Assembly: GCA_008729055.1 (NCBI GenBank)
Contig: SDUX01000001.1
Span: 4,711,951 to 4,775,950 of the forward strand
Length of the DNA: 64,000 bases
Direction of reading: 5' to 3'
Origin: Pyropia haitanensis
Taxonomy: Eukaryota; Rhodophyta; Bangiophyceae; Bangiales; Bangiaceae
The notes below the pieces were generated by a model. The model saw only the letters and a list, made by a program, of their open reading frames with translations, was not told where the DNA came from and ran no database searches. This document shows positions 21,106 through 32,184 of this stretch, piece by piece. The stretch's first letter is position 1. Each line of letters starts with the position of its first letter. The translations under genes were made by a program, and so were the position numbers.

Positions 21106-23479
21106 CTTTTTGAGGGCCTCTTTTCTCTGTGTTCCTGCTCTCTGGCATCAACTTTGACACCAGAAACGGACTCAGCGCTGGCTGTTTGCTTTTGGGAGAA
21201 GCCAGGCGCGTCCGCGCCCCATGGAAACTCCAGGACTGCGTCTTTTTTTCGACGCGGACACGCACCTTAGGACGAGGCCTAAGCACCCTGGTGGGGACCA
21301 TCCCATGCGCCCCCACGCCTACCCCGGTCCCCTTCTGTCCCTCCCCCTCTGGAACTTGGGGAGGTGAGGCACTGTGGCTGGCGGCGAGCTGCTATGGCGC
21401 CCCTCCGTCTCCCCCCTCGCCCCCCCCTTTCCCTCCGCTCTGCACCTGGCTGCGTGCAGCACGGTGGCTGGCGGCAGGCCGCTGCGGCGCCCCTCCGCCT
21501 GGTGGGGGGCAGTAACGGGTGCTTGCTAGACTCGGGAGTGTACGTCGAGGCCGCCTCCTCTCGGGCCGACCCGGCGGTGGGCGGGGTGGCGGCAGCGGCG
21601 GCCTCCCGCCCCCTCTCCCCACCGGGATCGGCGGGGGTGGTCCGCCTTTCTGGCGGTAACCTCTTCGCCTGGTCTCTACGCTTCCTTTTGCCGGGGGGAG
21701 CTGCGATAGGGATGGCCTTCTTCAGGACGGGCGCCCACGCGTTGGCCTCGACGGTGCGGGTCGGGGTGCGGCGGGGCGGGGCCGGGATGCCGTTTTGGGC
21801 GGCCGCCGCCACCACCACGGTGGAACGATAAAGCGGGGGGGGGGAGCTGTTCGGGGGAAGGTGTTGCGTGGACGGCGGTAGTGGGTGGGGGGTGTAGCCG
21901 GTGGGGGTGGGTGAAGGGCGGGGCGAGGCGACGGGCGGGGGCGGGTGACGGGTGATGCGGGGTGGAGGATGGGATGAAGGCCGCAGTGGCGGTGGCGGCG
22001 GCGGTCCAGCCCGGGTGGGCCTGGTGCAGGGCAGCAACGGGGGCTTGCTCGGCGCTCTTTCTGTGCGGGGCGGCGTCGCTCCGTAACTCGGGGCTGAATA
22101 TCGCGTGTGTGGCGTTATGGGCCCTCATGGGAGGTGGGCCCGCTCGTGGGCGGGGGAGGGCGCGACCCGCGGGCCCTACGCAACACGCGGGCCATCCCCC
22201 CCCTTTCTGTATGCGGGCCCCCGTGTGCGGCGACATCCCCCTGCCGTCGATTGGGCCCCCCTTGGTGGGCGTGGCCTTCTGGATTGACTGGCGTGGACAC
22301 GTGGCCTTGTGGATTGACCGGGGTGGACGCGTGGCACGGTGGCTGTCTGGGGTCGGGGTGGGATCTTCCCGTTGTATTTGTGAATTTCCTTGAGTATTTG
22401 TGCTTTCTTTGTTTTCTTGCATTTTTTCTTGATTTCTTGCTTTTTCCTGGGCTTTTTGCCTTTCACTCCTTTTTCCCATTGGGTTTTGGGTGGAGGGCAC
22501 TTGCATCTGCGTGTGGAGGGTTGGGAGGTGCGCTGGCGTTTGGCCCGGGGTCGCTGCCGTGCTGGCACCGGCCCTGGGGCGGCCTGGTGTGCCTCTGAGG
22601 GGTGGGATGTCTAGGGCCTCTGGGGGGGCCCCTGACGGGGTCTTTAGGAGTGTCTCGAGGGCCCACCCTCTGCCTTCCGAATAAACCAACGGTGCTTTGG
22701 GCTTGCTTTCTTTCCTTGGGCTATCGGCCTTCTCCTTTGCCCCGACGAGGGCGGGCAAGAGTGAGGGGCACCCTGGGCCGTTCCTTCTGGTGGACCTCCT
22801 ACACACGCAGGGCTGGTGGGCCGTCGCCATCAAGACGCCCCACGCTGGCCATAACGCTACAGCGTGCATGGCGGGCGGCACTGACATCCTCGACTGGTGC
22901 CCCGCCGAGAATGGGGGGGGTGCGAGTGGGGGGCTGTGTGGGGTGAGGGGTGGTGGCGGGTGGGCGGGAGAAGCCAGTGGAAGAGGGTGGCGGGTCGTGG
23001 CGGGCGGCGGGTGGGGGAGGAACACAAGTGAGGGGATGTGACAGGTGGGGCGGGGTGGCGGGTGGGGGGGGTGGCGGGTGAGCGGGTGTGACGGATGGGG
23101 GCGAGCGGAGGCTGGGGACCAGTCGACCACCCGTCAGGCCTCCTTCCTCTGAGCCTCACCTGACTGCCCATTGCTCCCAAACTCAACCACCCCCCCGCTG
23201 CTGCCCCCTTGACCTCATCCCCCCTGCTGCTTCTTACAAACCCCCTCTTCTTACCACGCTCGTTTGGCCGCCACCCGCACCGTCCGCCTGACGGAGAAAG
23301 AGTGTCGGGCATCCCTGACCCTTGGTGTCTTCACGCTCCAGTTGAGCTGTCACAGAAAAATCGAAAGGGGCGGTCGTAGGGACAGAAAAAAGCGCAGAAA
23401 GTGGATGTCGTAGGCGCCGGGACAGCGATTTTCCTATGCAGGAGACGTGCAATCGGCTATTTCCTGCAGGGCTCGAGTG

Positions 23480-23517
23480 TGCATCATTTGATGCACAACC
23501 GTGCATCATTTGATGCA
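23480..23517. repeat. Two palindromes, TGCATCATTTGATGCA
   Basis: Copies at 23480-23495 and 23502-23517 differ from the 21-kb motif only in the central bases. The paired placement could mark two ends of one 2.5-kb segment. Confidence 0.7.
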
Positions 23518-23604
23518 TTTTTCCGGTAGAATGGACAATAGTGCTAACCGGCCGGCCGCGGTGATTGTGTCCGTGCAGGCCAAGCCCTGTCACCATCCCG
23601 AGCA

Positions 23605-23702
23605 TGACACCATCATGGTGTCACGTTGTTGCCTGGCCCAAAAGTGACCTCGTCATGATGACGAGGGCCTGGCCGAACAGTGACCTCGCCAGGCAACAAC
23701 GT
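23605..23702. repeat. Nested palindromes (cruciform-type structure)
   Basis: TGACACCATCATGGTGTCA (23605-23623) is a 19-nt palindrome. ACGTTGTTGCCTGGC at 23623-23637 is matched exactly in inverse at 23688-23702. Between these arms lies a second perfect palindrome, CCTCGTCATGATGACGAGG (23648-23666). GTGACCTCG occurs twice inside. The structure resembles a miniature foldback element or a complex protein-binding site. Confidence 0.75.
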
Positions 23703-26445
23703 CAATGCAGTATCCATTGAAAAGATACACTGGTACCGCCGAGAGCCCGGGCTGCATTCTTGATTGGCCGACCGGACGCAAGCCCTGCCAGCGAAGAGGC
23801 TCGAATACACTGCAGTATCGCATCCCCTCACGCAATGAGTGTTGGCATCACGCTTCATCCACAGGTAGGACAAAGCACGCGCAATCTGGCTGATCACACC
23901 ATCGAGCATCAAAATAGCACACCCAAGAGGCAGTACCAATATACTGCGACCGTTGTAACATGTATTGGGACAGACACCGCGATGGCTAAGGATAGAGGAA
24001 AAGTTCGCACAGGAAATATAGGAGCATGAACAATCCAGTCCAGTACTGATAAATCTGGATGGCCCAGACAGAAATACATATATATTGCTGTGATCTCCCG
24101 GACAAGAACAGAGTCCGCTGACACTCTAATGACGCTGAGAACGACACACAGCAACCAGTACTATTGCTTGTGGGGTCAGCACACATTACAGTTCCGCTGC
24201 GGCCGGCGCTGCCCCCCGCCCCGAATATTCTGAACTAAATTAGCCTTCGTGCGATCGCACCGCAGCGATGTCCCAGGCAGCCTCAGTGTTCTTTCCTACC
24301 TCCGCGGCGAGTCCGTCTACGGCATGACCGCGACGTCCTCCCGGGAGGACACCGCCGCCACCCCCCAACCCCACTCGCGTCGGCCGGCACGCCGCCGCTG
24401 CCACCGTCAGCGTCATGGGTGGCGACCCCTCTGGATCCCGCCTCCAGCTGAAAGGAGCCGCCCCCCCAGGCCGTCGCCGGCTGCGCGGGGGCGGCGCCAC
24501 TGCGGGCCCTTGCCGAAACCGCCGGAGGGGCGCGCCTGCTGGAGCCCGCCGCCTCAGCGGCGGCGGCGCCTCCACCTCCCCCCCTCGGCGAGCGCAGACC
24601 ATATGGCGCCCCTTCCAACCCCGGGGGTGCCCAGATGCCACCAATGAAAGGGATAGGGTGTGAGTTCTGAGATGTGACGGGGGTGGTGGGGGTTAATTTT
24701 TGAGGAGTCACGCGGAGTGGGGAGAGGTGTGAGAATCGCCGCTAAGACGCGCGCGCCGTGTGGCCACGGTGCGTCCCCGCCCACTCGTCAGCTGGCAAGG
24801 AGGGTCAAGCAAAAGTCTCTACCGAGCATGTAGGCCTATCCCTCTGCCGGTCACTACGCTCATCTACGGCGCTGCTCGCACCGGCCCTCTCCTCGGTCCC
24901 CCGCCCGCACACACACACACACACACCTCCCTCGGTGCCCCGCCTGCAGGGCAGACCCACACTACAGCCTCAGCTCTCCCGTCATCGCGCCCACCCAGCG
25001 TCCCCGTCCGCGCGCGCACCCGGCGCGCCGGTCCACGCGCCCGCCCGGCGCGCCCGTCCGCACGCCCGCCCGGCGCTTCCGTCCGCCCGTCCTTCCTCGC
25101 GCCCGCCCCGGCGCCGCGGTCCTCGCCGTGTAGCCAGCGCGCCGCCCCCGTGCCCCCACCGTCAGTAGCGGCACGCCACTTGCCGACCGCCGAGCGCCCG
25201 CGCCCCCGCCGTCAGTGGGGGCTAGGGATGAAGGTGGGGTTGGGGATCCACAGGTTGCAATTGACGGCGGCACTGGATATTGCGTTGCAAGTATTATGCG
25301 ATGGGGTAGGGTTGGGTACTGGCTGCCCTCACCCAGAGGCCATCACAATTGTTGACAGGACCACCCGGAGCGCGCCCAAAAAAGGGCGCGCTCCCGACCA
25401 TGGGTCACCATCTGCCATCCCCCCCCGCCGTCGTCGCCCCGCTGCCCCTCTACCCCACTAGGCTGGTCCACAAATCGACCGTCCGGTGCGGCATGCAGTG
25501 CTCGAGAAGGCACTGTCGGACCACCAGATGGCTCTGCGATGTGGCCGCCAGCTGCGGCCGAATCAACGTTCTGGGGGTCCCTACTCTTCCGTGGAATCAG
25601 AAGATTGGGGCAGCGTGAGTGTATCCCAGTACAATTGCTGCAGCGAAGCGATTTACGTTGCACAGGCAGGGAAACTCTGCTGGGGCCCGAGACGACCCCC
25701 TCCCGACACTGCAAGCAAGGTAGCACGGTTGTGCGCCCAGCGACGTACCCCCTTTGCGCCGATTGCCCCTCTGAGGCGCCCTCTGCGCTGCGCGACCCTG
25801 TGCCACACCCCCTGCGGTAAACCGCCCTGCTCCTTGCCTGCTCTGAGCCGCCCTGCCCCCTTCCCTGTCTCGACGCCCCCAGGCCCTGGTTCCCGCAGTA
25901 CTGTGCCCCTGTCCCGCGCCGATGCGCTTATGCGTCCAGGGAGGGACACAGGAGGGTGTCGCAATCGCCAACCCGCTGTGCCGCCCCTTTGGCCGCCTGC
26001 TTTTTAGGGATCCATCTCCCCGTTTCCGGACCAGCACACCCGCGCCGACCGGACACAAAGTGCCCACTTCTCAGAGCGAATGTGGCAAGCGCCAGAGTGC
26101 TTGCCTGGTCACCATCGTGGCGCCCACCGTGCAGGGGCAACAGCCGGCTGAGCCCCACAACGTGCGGCTGTGCACTTTTTCCGACAGTGAGTTTGACTTT
26201 CTTTTTTCTGTGCTTGCGACTGCGGTGCGACTCGAGGTTGGAGCGCCATAACGAGTGGTGAATCCCGTCCCGTCCAGGGATTCCTGTCCCTCACGTGCGA
26301 TGACCTGACCTCTGGCTCTGCTGTCCTAGCTTCCCTTCCTGCTTTTGCATATTGTACATCGGTGTCTCGCTGTGGTCTTGCTCCCTCTCGCTTGCTCTTT
26401 GTTATATTGTGCCTGGACGGCTCGATATGATCTTTCCCATCAGAT
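23703..26445. other. No recognisable gene
   Basis: Minus-strand 23939-23613 gives a short protein-like frame (ILMLDGVISQIARALSYLW) without a known motif. A (CA)n microsatellite lies at about 24908-24927. 24900-25230 is C-rich with CGCGCCCGG repeats. A minus-strand stretch near 25640 has clustered cysteines that do not fit a standard zinc knuckle. Confidence 0.4.
25367..25394. repeat. Perfect 11-bp hairpin with A6 loop
   Basis: GGAGCGCGCCC, AAAAAA, GGGCGCGCTCC. It resembles a terminator stem, but no gene is recognised next to it. Confidence 0.7.
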
Positions 26446-28161
26446 ATGGCGCCCAGTCAGGACGAGGGGGGGCGGTCGCCTGCGAGGGTCCATTGTACGG
26501 ACCAGCCAGCACCAGCCCCAGACGCGCCTGCGTCGGGTCGGCGCCTCGCTTCTGAGCGGGCAGAGCCCAGCCGGCACAAGCGCCGTCGATCAGTGTCAGA
26601 ATGCCATCGTGCAACGAACCGCGGAAGCGGAGCCCACGGTGGCACTGAGGTGGAGGTCCAACAAGAGCCCAAGCACCCCGGCGGCGTGTGGAAGGCGGAG
26701 GCCCGGCTCACAATTATGGAGCTCTGGGTAAAATTCGTGGACTCCAATAACTCCAAGCCTGGCGCAAGCTGGCAGTTGTCCTTGGGCAATGCTGCAAAGT
26801 GGGTCAGCGGGCACCAGCTGCTGACCAGCGCGTGGGGACCCATCAAGCCGCTCGCTGTCAAGCGCGTGTTGGAGTCCATCAAGGGCTACATTGAAACCCG
26901 GTCGCACACGCCCACGGGGATGGGGGCGGCGGAGCTGCGCGTCTACCAAGAGAACAAGGACGAGGTGCAGGCGACAGATGCAGAGCCTGGTGGGCATGGC
27001 CATGGGTGTGGTGGGCTATACTGGCAAGAATCTAAAGACCACGGCTATCACGATTGGGTGTCCAGCGCGCCTCTCTCAACGGACATCCTCCCCACCGGCA
27101 CGCACCTCAAGCACACCTTCCCGGGGCTCCACCACCCCCGTGGCCGTCAAGCCCCCGCGCTTCCCTCTCGGCTCTTCTGCCCCCGGGATCTCAACGTCTT
27201 CGAACTCTCCCCGGGGCTCCCTCCCGCCTGTATCGTCCGAGCCCCCGCGCTCCGGCCAGGGCACGCCTCCCGGGGCCGCCAAGCCCTCGCGCTCCCCCCA
27301 CCCCCCCTCACCGCCTGCGGCCACCGCGACAAGGCACTCGTCCCAGAGCTCCCCCCCCCCCAGGCCGTCGAGCCCACGCACTCCCGTGTCCCCCGGCTCT
27401 CCTTGCTGCCGTCTACGCCTTCAACCTCCGCTGCGAGCAGTCCCAGCGTGGCCGGGAGAAGCCGATCCGGCGGGCAGTCATCAGGCCCGACGTCATCCAG
27501 AGAGGAGGGGCCGGCTGAAAGTGGCCCCCGTCGGCCCCAACGCCAAGATCATCAACTTCAGCGTGCAGACGGCCGTCACGGGGTGCTACCTCCGACTCTG
27601 ACGCCGCGCTGTCCCGTGGCATCCAAGCCTGCCCGTGCTGCCCGGCGAAGCCTCACCGACGGTTCGACACGGACCCTGCCAGCGTCCGCCATGCCGGGTG
27701 GTGCCAGTGGTCGCTCTCGCCGTCCGTCTGCGGCGGACCGGGAGGGCCTGGCATCCCTGGGTGGCAACAAGATGGTAGATTTCCTGCGCCACACTCTGCA
27801 GGCCACCAACGCAGCGAAGGAGTCGGAGTCGAGCGCCGCTCTCAAGTCCGTGCGCGTGCAGGCCCGGGTGGCGGAGCGGCAGGCGGATCGGCAGTTCACG
27901 CTGGACGAGAGGAGAGAGAACCTGGAGAGTGAGGTGGCGCTGCGCAAGGTGCGCGTCGACGAGCAGAGGGTGGCTGTCGACCTTCAACAGGCCAGGAGCG
28001 TCGTTGCGGTCAAGAAGCTCGATACTCTCAAGGAGCTCTACAAGATTTCACCGTCGCAGGCCATTCTCGATGCCATCGTGGCGCTGGAGGCCGGGGAGGG
28101 TACACTGGCGGGGCGAATTCGGGGAGAGGGGGCGGAGCGGGAAGGCGGCGGGGAGACCTGA
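26446..28161 (+). CDS. Harbinger B ORF1, putative DNA-binding accessory protein with coiled coil
   Basis: The ATG at 26446 opens 571 codons ending in TGA. The N-terminal ~60 residues are basic and disordered. A Trp-containing helical segment follows (GGVWKAEARLTIMELWVKFV, about 26685-26745), then AKWVSGHQLLTSAWGPIKPL, consistent with the Myb/SANT-like domain of Harbinger accessory proteins but not a textbook match. The C-terminal third (27760-28130) is a clear charged coiled coil (RQFTLDERRENLESEVALRK). The middle (about 26960-27600) is less convincing in this frame: the neighbouring frame reads GVVGYTGKNLKTTAITIG followed by a Ser/Pro-rich linker, so an indel or small intron is possible. The role inferred from the family is binding of element ends and nuclear import of the nuclease encoded opposite. 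Confidence 0.5.
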   Translation: MAPSQDEGGRSPARVHCTDQPAPAPDAPASGRRLASERAEPSRHKRRRSVSECHRATNRGSGAHGGTEVEVQQEPKHPGGVWKAEARLTIMELWVKFVDSNNSKPGASWQLSLGNAAKWVSGHQLLTSAWGPIKPLAVKRVLESIKGYIETRSHTPTGMGAAELRVYQENKDEVQATDAEPGGHGHGCGGLYWQESKDHGYHDWVSSAPLSTDILPTGTHLKHTFPGLHHPRGRQAPALPSRLFCPRDLNVFELSPGLPPACIVRAPALRPGHASRGRQALALPPPPLTACGHRDKALVPELPPPQAVEPTHSRVPRLSLLPSTPSTSAASSPSVAGRSRSGGQSSGPTSSREEGPAESGPRRPQRQDHQLQRADGRHGVLPPTLTPRCPVASKPARAARRSLTDGSTRTLPASAMPGGASGRSRRPSAADREGLASLGGNKMVDFLRHTLQATNAAKESESSAALKSVRVQARVAERQADRQFTLDERRENLESEVALRKVRVDEQRVAVDLQQARSVVAVKKLDTLKELYKISPSQAILDAIVALEAGEGTLAGRIRGEGAEREGGGET

Positions 28162-28359
28162 ATGGGATGCGGGGGGGCTCGGGGGTTGTCTGATGGCTTG
28201 GGCGACGGGGACGGGGGGTCATGAGGGCTTGGGCGGGTGGCAGTGGGTCGGAGAGCGGCGAGCCTTGGTCCATGAGATATATTGAGACAGCTCGCCGCAA
28301 CGTCACCTGACACAGAATAGGTTCATTCTCCTCTATCTCTCCACCCTACCCCCCAACTA

Positions 28360-29822
28360 TCAGCTCTTGTACTGCCCCGTTGCTCGCATAAAAGCAAGCA
28401 CGTCCCGCTTAACACGCTGGCGCGTCTCCTCTGCGCCCGGCGCCGGTGGTGTCGGGTCCTTCGCACGGTCAGGCGGGTCACCCTCCTCCTCCTCTCCGTC
28501 ACCGTTCAAATTGCAAAAGTTATGTAACACACAACAGGCAATTACCCAATCCATTGCAAACTTGAAGTCTTCCTCGCCGCTAAGTTGGCAGCGCAGCTTG
28601 CTCAGGCTCCCCCAGCGCCCCGTCAGGATGCCGATGACATGCTCCACAACAACTCGCAGCCGAGCCAACTGCCAGTTGAAGTTCTCGTTGTCCGTCGTTG
28701 TTGCTGCATCCCCCATGTACGGGCACGCCACTCGCACCGACCGGTGCATGCCCTTATCCCCCAAGAGGAACTCCAGCGGTCCACAGTGTCTGGTCGGGTG
28801 GCGCTCCCAATCCGCGTATCGCTGCACCAGCGCGTCGCCCGCTGCCCCCGTAAAGCCCAGCGTCACGGCAATGATGTTGCGCTCGTGGTCTGTTGCCAGC
28901 AGCAGGTGGATGCTGTACTGGTCGTGACGATCCCAAAAGGTCCAGGGCTGGTAGCTAAGGGCATACGCTAATGGGATGGTAGTCCCGTCTGTCGACCCGA
29001 TACACCCACGGAACCCAAAGCTGGACCACGCGTAGCCGGCCAGCTCGCTACGCCTCTCAGCGTCGGGCCACACAATGACCTCCTCAGCCAATCGCCGCAC
29101 GCGGCGAATGAAGCGCTTGGTGCAGTTGACGACAGACCCAGGGCTCATACCAAACAGGTTGGCCGCACAGATGACAGCTGCAAAACACACAAAAAAAAAA
29201 TACAGGTAAGAAAAAGAACAGAAACAAGAAAAAAAAGCGTCAAAACGTCAGGGGCACGCCGGCGAGAAAGGATCCACTTACATGAGCTGTTGCCGTCGTG
29301 CCCAAGTCTAAAGAGGGCCACCTTCATCTGCACGTCTAAAGAAATGGAAGGCCGACGCCGTCGATGAGCGAGGGACGCATCCACCTGGGATGACAACAGC
29401 TGGCGGAGGCGCTCGTACGTGGCCCGGCTCATCCGCATAAAAACCCGCCATTGGTGGTCCGGGAGCTCGTTGACCACGTACCAGCCCCAGTGCCGGCTCT
29501 TGGGCACGAATCCACGACTCCTGCGCAGATATCGATTTTGCAACAGAGACCGGAGCGCTTGACGCGCGCACAAGAGCAGCATAGAAGTCGCCGACACACC
29601 CACCAACCCGCATACGTCCAGCGTCTGCGGGGGAATGACACCACCCACCTCCATACAAACAAGCACAGACAAAAATCGCACACGCTTTGCGGTGTGGCGC
29701 ACGGCAGTCTGCCGTCTCGACACTCGCCCCATGGCGTCTGGGTGCACGGCACGGGCGCTGCAAGGAGAGGGGGGTGGAGGGGAGGCACTGCACCAGGGCC
29801 AAGCCGACGCGCAGCGCCCCAC
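28360..29822 (-). CDS. PIF/Harbinger nuclease B (HARBI1-like, DDE_Tnp_4), two exons
   Basis: Exon 2 (29177-28360) carries the nuclease core. GCIGSTDGTTIPL holds the first Asp. Then come HDQYSIHLLLATDHERNI, FTGAAGDALV, the block FLLGDKGMHR with the second Asp, and VEHVIGILTGRWGSL in the region of the final acidic residue, ending near the HNFCNL motif. Exon 1 contains HWGWYVVNELPDHQWRVFMR and SRATYERLRQLLSS, then VALFRLGHDGNSS. The intron (29281-29178, 104 bp) has donor GTAAGT and acceptor TTTTGCAG. Joining them keeps the frame and rebuilds a helix-turn-helix-like block seen in HARBI1 proteins (GNSS, then VICAANLFGMSPGSV). The start is uncertain; downstream Met codons near 29584 or 29440 are alternatives to 29822. 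It ends in TGA. No lesion is seen, so this is the best candidate for an active transposase here. Confidence 0.8.
29178..29281 (-). other. Spliceosomal intron in nuclease B
   Basis: GTAAGT at the 5' end (29281 leftwards), TTTTGCAG at the 3' end, 104 bp, T-rich before the acceptor. The Ser codon is split T|CT. This is the clearest intron in the window and the main evidence for a eukaryote. Confidence 0.8.
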
Positions 29823-29898
29823 GCATCCAGACAGCGGCCATATTTGCGAGTGCTCATTCCGAGCCCAATCATCTCTTAGACAACTTCTGTTCTAATTA

Positions 29899-31104
29899 GA
29901 GGGGTTTTGTCGATAAGTTGTGGATATCTCGTGGATATCTCGTGCGGAGATCATGGACTGATCCTTCCACGCACAATGTTCCGCCCCGTCGGATCGGAAA
30001 ACCTCTTTCCACTTGTGATAAAAACCCAGGTTGGATCCACAACCCGTGGACATGCAGACCCGCCCTGCTGGGGCGGCCAGCGCAGTGTCAGATGGGGACT
30101 TGAATCGGGTCTGACAATTAGGTGTTCACAGCATACGGTAGCCACCCCCCTGCCTTTCCACTCCCCCCCTCCCCCTCCCAGCCCGCCTCGCCCTCTTCCA
30201 CCAGCCACGACGGGGGCGGGTCAGTCCCTCCACACAGCCCAAAACGCGACTTCCCCCCCCCCCCACATACGGCACACGCCAAAAAGCGGGTGACGGCGGA
30301 GCACACAAACACGTCCCCAAGACTCATCCGCCTTGTGCCGGCGCAAGCGGGGCAGGGGCGGTGCCACCGCTGCAGAAGGAGGGGCACCCCGCGTGAGTGG
30401 CGCCCGCGATGGTGGCCAGAGCGAGTCGCCACCCGAGGGGCAGCGATTGCCGGTCGGCAGCGGCGGTGGGCGCGGTGCCTTCGGGGCGAGGGGAAGAAGA
30501 GTGGGGGGGGGTGGGAGGGGGGGGGCGGGGGGCAGAGCCGTTGTGGACAGAGCTCGAAGGTCACTCAGACATTCCGGGATGTGTCTCCCATACAAGAGGC
30601 GACCATGTGGGTGCTGGCGACCTGCCAACAGCGCACGACGCGCGCGGTGTGGGGCATGGGTTGCAACGGGGTAAGAGGGGACGTCTGGAGCGTGGGGTGA
30701 ACGGGGAGCGTGCGCTGTCAAAGGGGCGGGGCGGGAGCTGGCGAAGGCGGGAGGGGGGGGGGCGGCGGTTGGCGGCGGTCCCTGGTTGACGGGCAGCGGT
30801 GCGTGGTGTGACAGAACCACATGACGAGTACTATTGTCCTTCCGCCAAAAAGTAAAGGCCAGGTCGAGCAGAATCGCCGTCTGGACCACTCAAACGCACA
30901 ATGCTCGATCTCGATGCTTTACTTTTTAGCGGATCGACAATAGTACTTGACTCACTATCCACAACCCCACACTCGATCAGAAAATCGGATCGACAAAACC
31001 CGACCAAGAACAGGTGTTTTCTGATCCACTGCCGGCGCTGCTGCCTCGGAGATATCCACGAACTATCCACGAGATATCCACCAAACGGATCGACAAAAAC
31101 CCTC
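29899..31104. mobile_element. 1.2-kb inverted-repeat DNA element flanked by TA
   Basis: The left end GAGGGGTTTTGTCGAT and the inverse right end GAGGGTTTTTGTCGAT begin imperfect inverted repeats of about 45 bp. Both contain GTGGATATCTCGTGGATA. TA dinucleotides flank both sides (29897-29898, 31105-31106), which would fit a TA target duplication. GGATCGACAA recurs inside near 30930, 30988 and 31086. No transposase is recognised in the interior, so it is probably non-autonomous. It contains the foldback at 30827-30947. Confidence 0.6.
30827..30947. repeat. 121-bp foldback (MITE-like) nested in the 1.2-kb element
   Basis: AGTACTATTGTCCTTCCGCC at 30827 pairs with the inverse of a stretch ending at 30947. 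The arms are 32 nt with about five mismatches and share AGTACTATTGTC and AAAAAGTAAAG. Confidence 0.7.
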
Positions 31105-31106
31105 TA

Positions 31107-32184
31107 TCGTCTACGTCGGTCCAAACACCCCCCCCCTCTTTGGACCCGGGAACTGGTAATGGGATAGGCGCAGCTAGGTTAGCCTACGTAGGATTCGAGT
31201 TGCGGACGTCGGGAGAACTAAGCGTCACGAGAGCGAGTGTAAGTTTAAATGAGGCAAATGAAATTTGATATGAGGAGGGAGGCGGAGTGCATCGACCGGT
31301 CAGCTCCTGTCAGATTTTGTCTTGTGGGGGTGAGAGTGCGGATGCAATGGGTGGCTGTGGTGCCTGTGACGTGCTTCACAGAAGACGGACACGCGAGCAG
31401 TCTGGGCCGTGGAAGGTGGGGGGGTCTCGTGGTGTCGCGTATTGAGTGGATAATGGGAAGACGCTTGCTCTGGTGAGGGGCTGACACGAGGCGTGGTGCT
31501 GACCGTGGGGCAGGGGGCACCTCATTTTTTGGTATGCTGGGAGGGGGGTTCGTTGCAGGGGGCTGGGGAAGGGGGGGGGCTGTGGCAGCGTGTGTGCGGG
31601 GGGGGGTCTCAGATACGTGCGGGGCAGGGGGTCCGCCAGCGGTGCGCAAGGGAGGGGGGGGCCGTCTGCGGCTGTGCATCGGGGGGTTGTGGCAGCGTGT
31701 GTGCGGGGGGGGGTCTCGAACGCGTGCGGGGCAGGGGGTCCGCCAGCAGTGCAAGAGAGGGGGGGGCTGTCTGCGGCTGTGCGTTGGGGGGTGTCCCACA
31801 GGCGCCGCCAAGCGCGATTGAATTGGCGGCGGGTGGGCCACCGCCCGGCCTGCTTCCCTAAACCGGTGCAGGCGTGTCGGGGGGGCTGTGTGGGTGCGTT
31901 CTCGGCACTTTGGCCAGCTGTTTCGTTGGTGTTGATGCGGTACTGAAGGGTAGGCAGCACTGTCCGTCTTTTTGGGGGGCTCTTTGAGCTTGGTTGCTAA
32001 AGCATCTTGCCATGGCATCTCGTGGGGTCGTGGACAAAGACAGAAAAAGCACTTTGTATAGACGAGGCGAGCTCCCACCAACCCATACGACCCCGCACAC
32101 GCACACACAAACAGAAGAAGAGCACAGAAGACAGCGAGCGAGGAAAAAAAAAAACAGAAAAAAAGATGATGCGCAGGTGGTAGG
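31107..32184. other. Intergenic, downstream of MULE 1
   Basis: No gene recognised. A 107-bp G-rich direct repeat occurs twice (TGTGGCAGCGTGTGTGCGGG at 31581 and 31688). A purine-rich tract (32110-32170) lies just downstream of the MULE 1 stop, giving T-runs on the transcript strand. Confidence 0.45.

Larger units (their letters stand above)
20890..23604. other. Low-complexity intergenic region
   Basis: No gene recognised. A long minus-strand frame (23130-21676) is Pro/His/Thr-rich and looks compositional, apart from a short Gln/Lys-rich patch. 22370-22490 is a long pyrimidine-rich tract on plus. GGATTGAC repeats about 35 bp apart near 22275-22320. CTGGCGGC..GGCGCCCCTCCG blocks recur near 21380 and 21470. 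Palindromic TGCATCA motifs lie at both ends (separate entries). Confidence 0.4.
26446..29822. mobile_element. PIF/Harbinger module B (ends not resolved)
   Basis: ORF1 on plus (26446-28161) converges on a DDE_Tnp_4-type nuclease on minus (28360-29822), with only about 200 bp between stops. The gene order matches modules A and C, but the nuclease belongs to a different Harbinger branch and the T-tract motif is absent. Both genes could be functional. No terminal repeats were found. The 1.2-kb element starting at 29899 abuts its right side. Confidence 0.6.

Noticed and set aside
21676..23130. 484-codon minus-strand ORF
   Set aside because: Composition is Pro/His/Thr-driven, with no motif and no conservation evidence.
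25367..25394. Bacterial-type terminator
   Set aside because: The stem is perfect, but there is no T-run after it, no gene beside it, and the window is eukaryotic.
25590..25726. Zinc knuckle (CSNCTGIHSRC)
   Set aside because: The spacing does not match CCHC or other common knuckles, and flanking sequence gives no retroelement signal.
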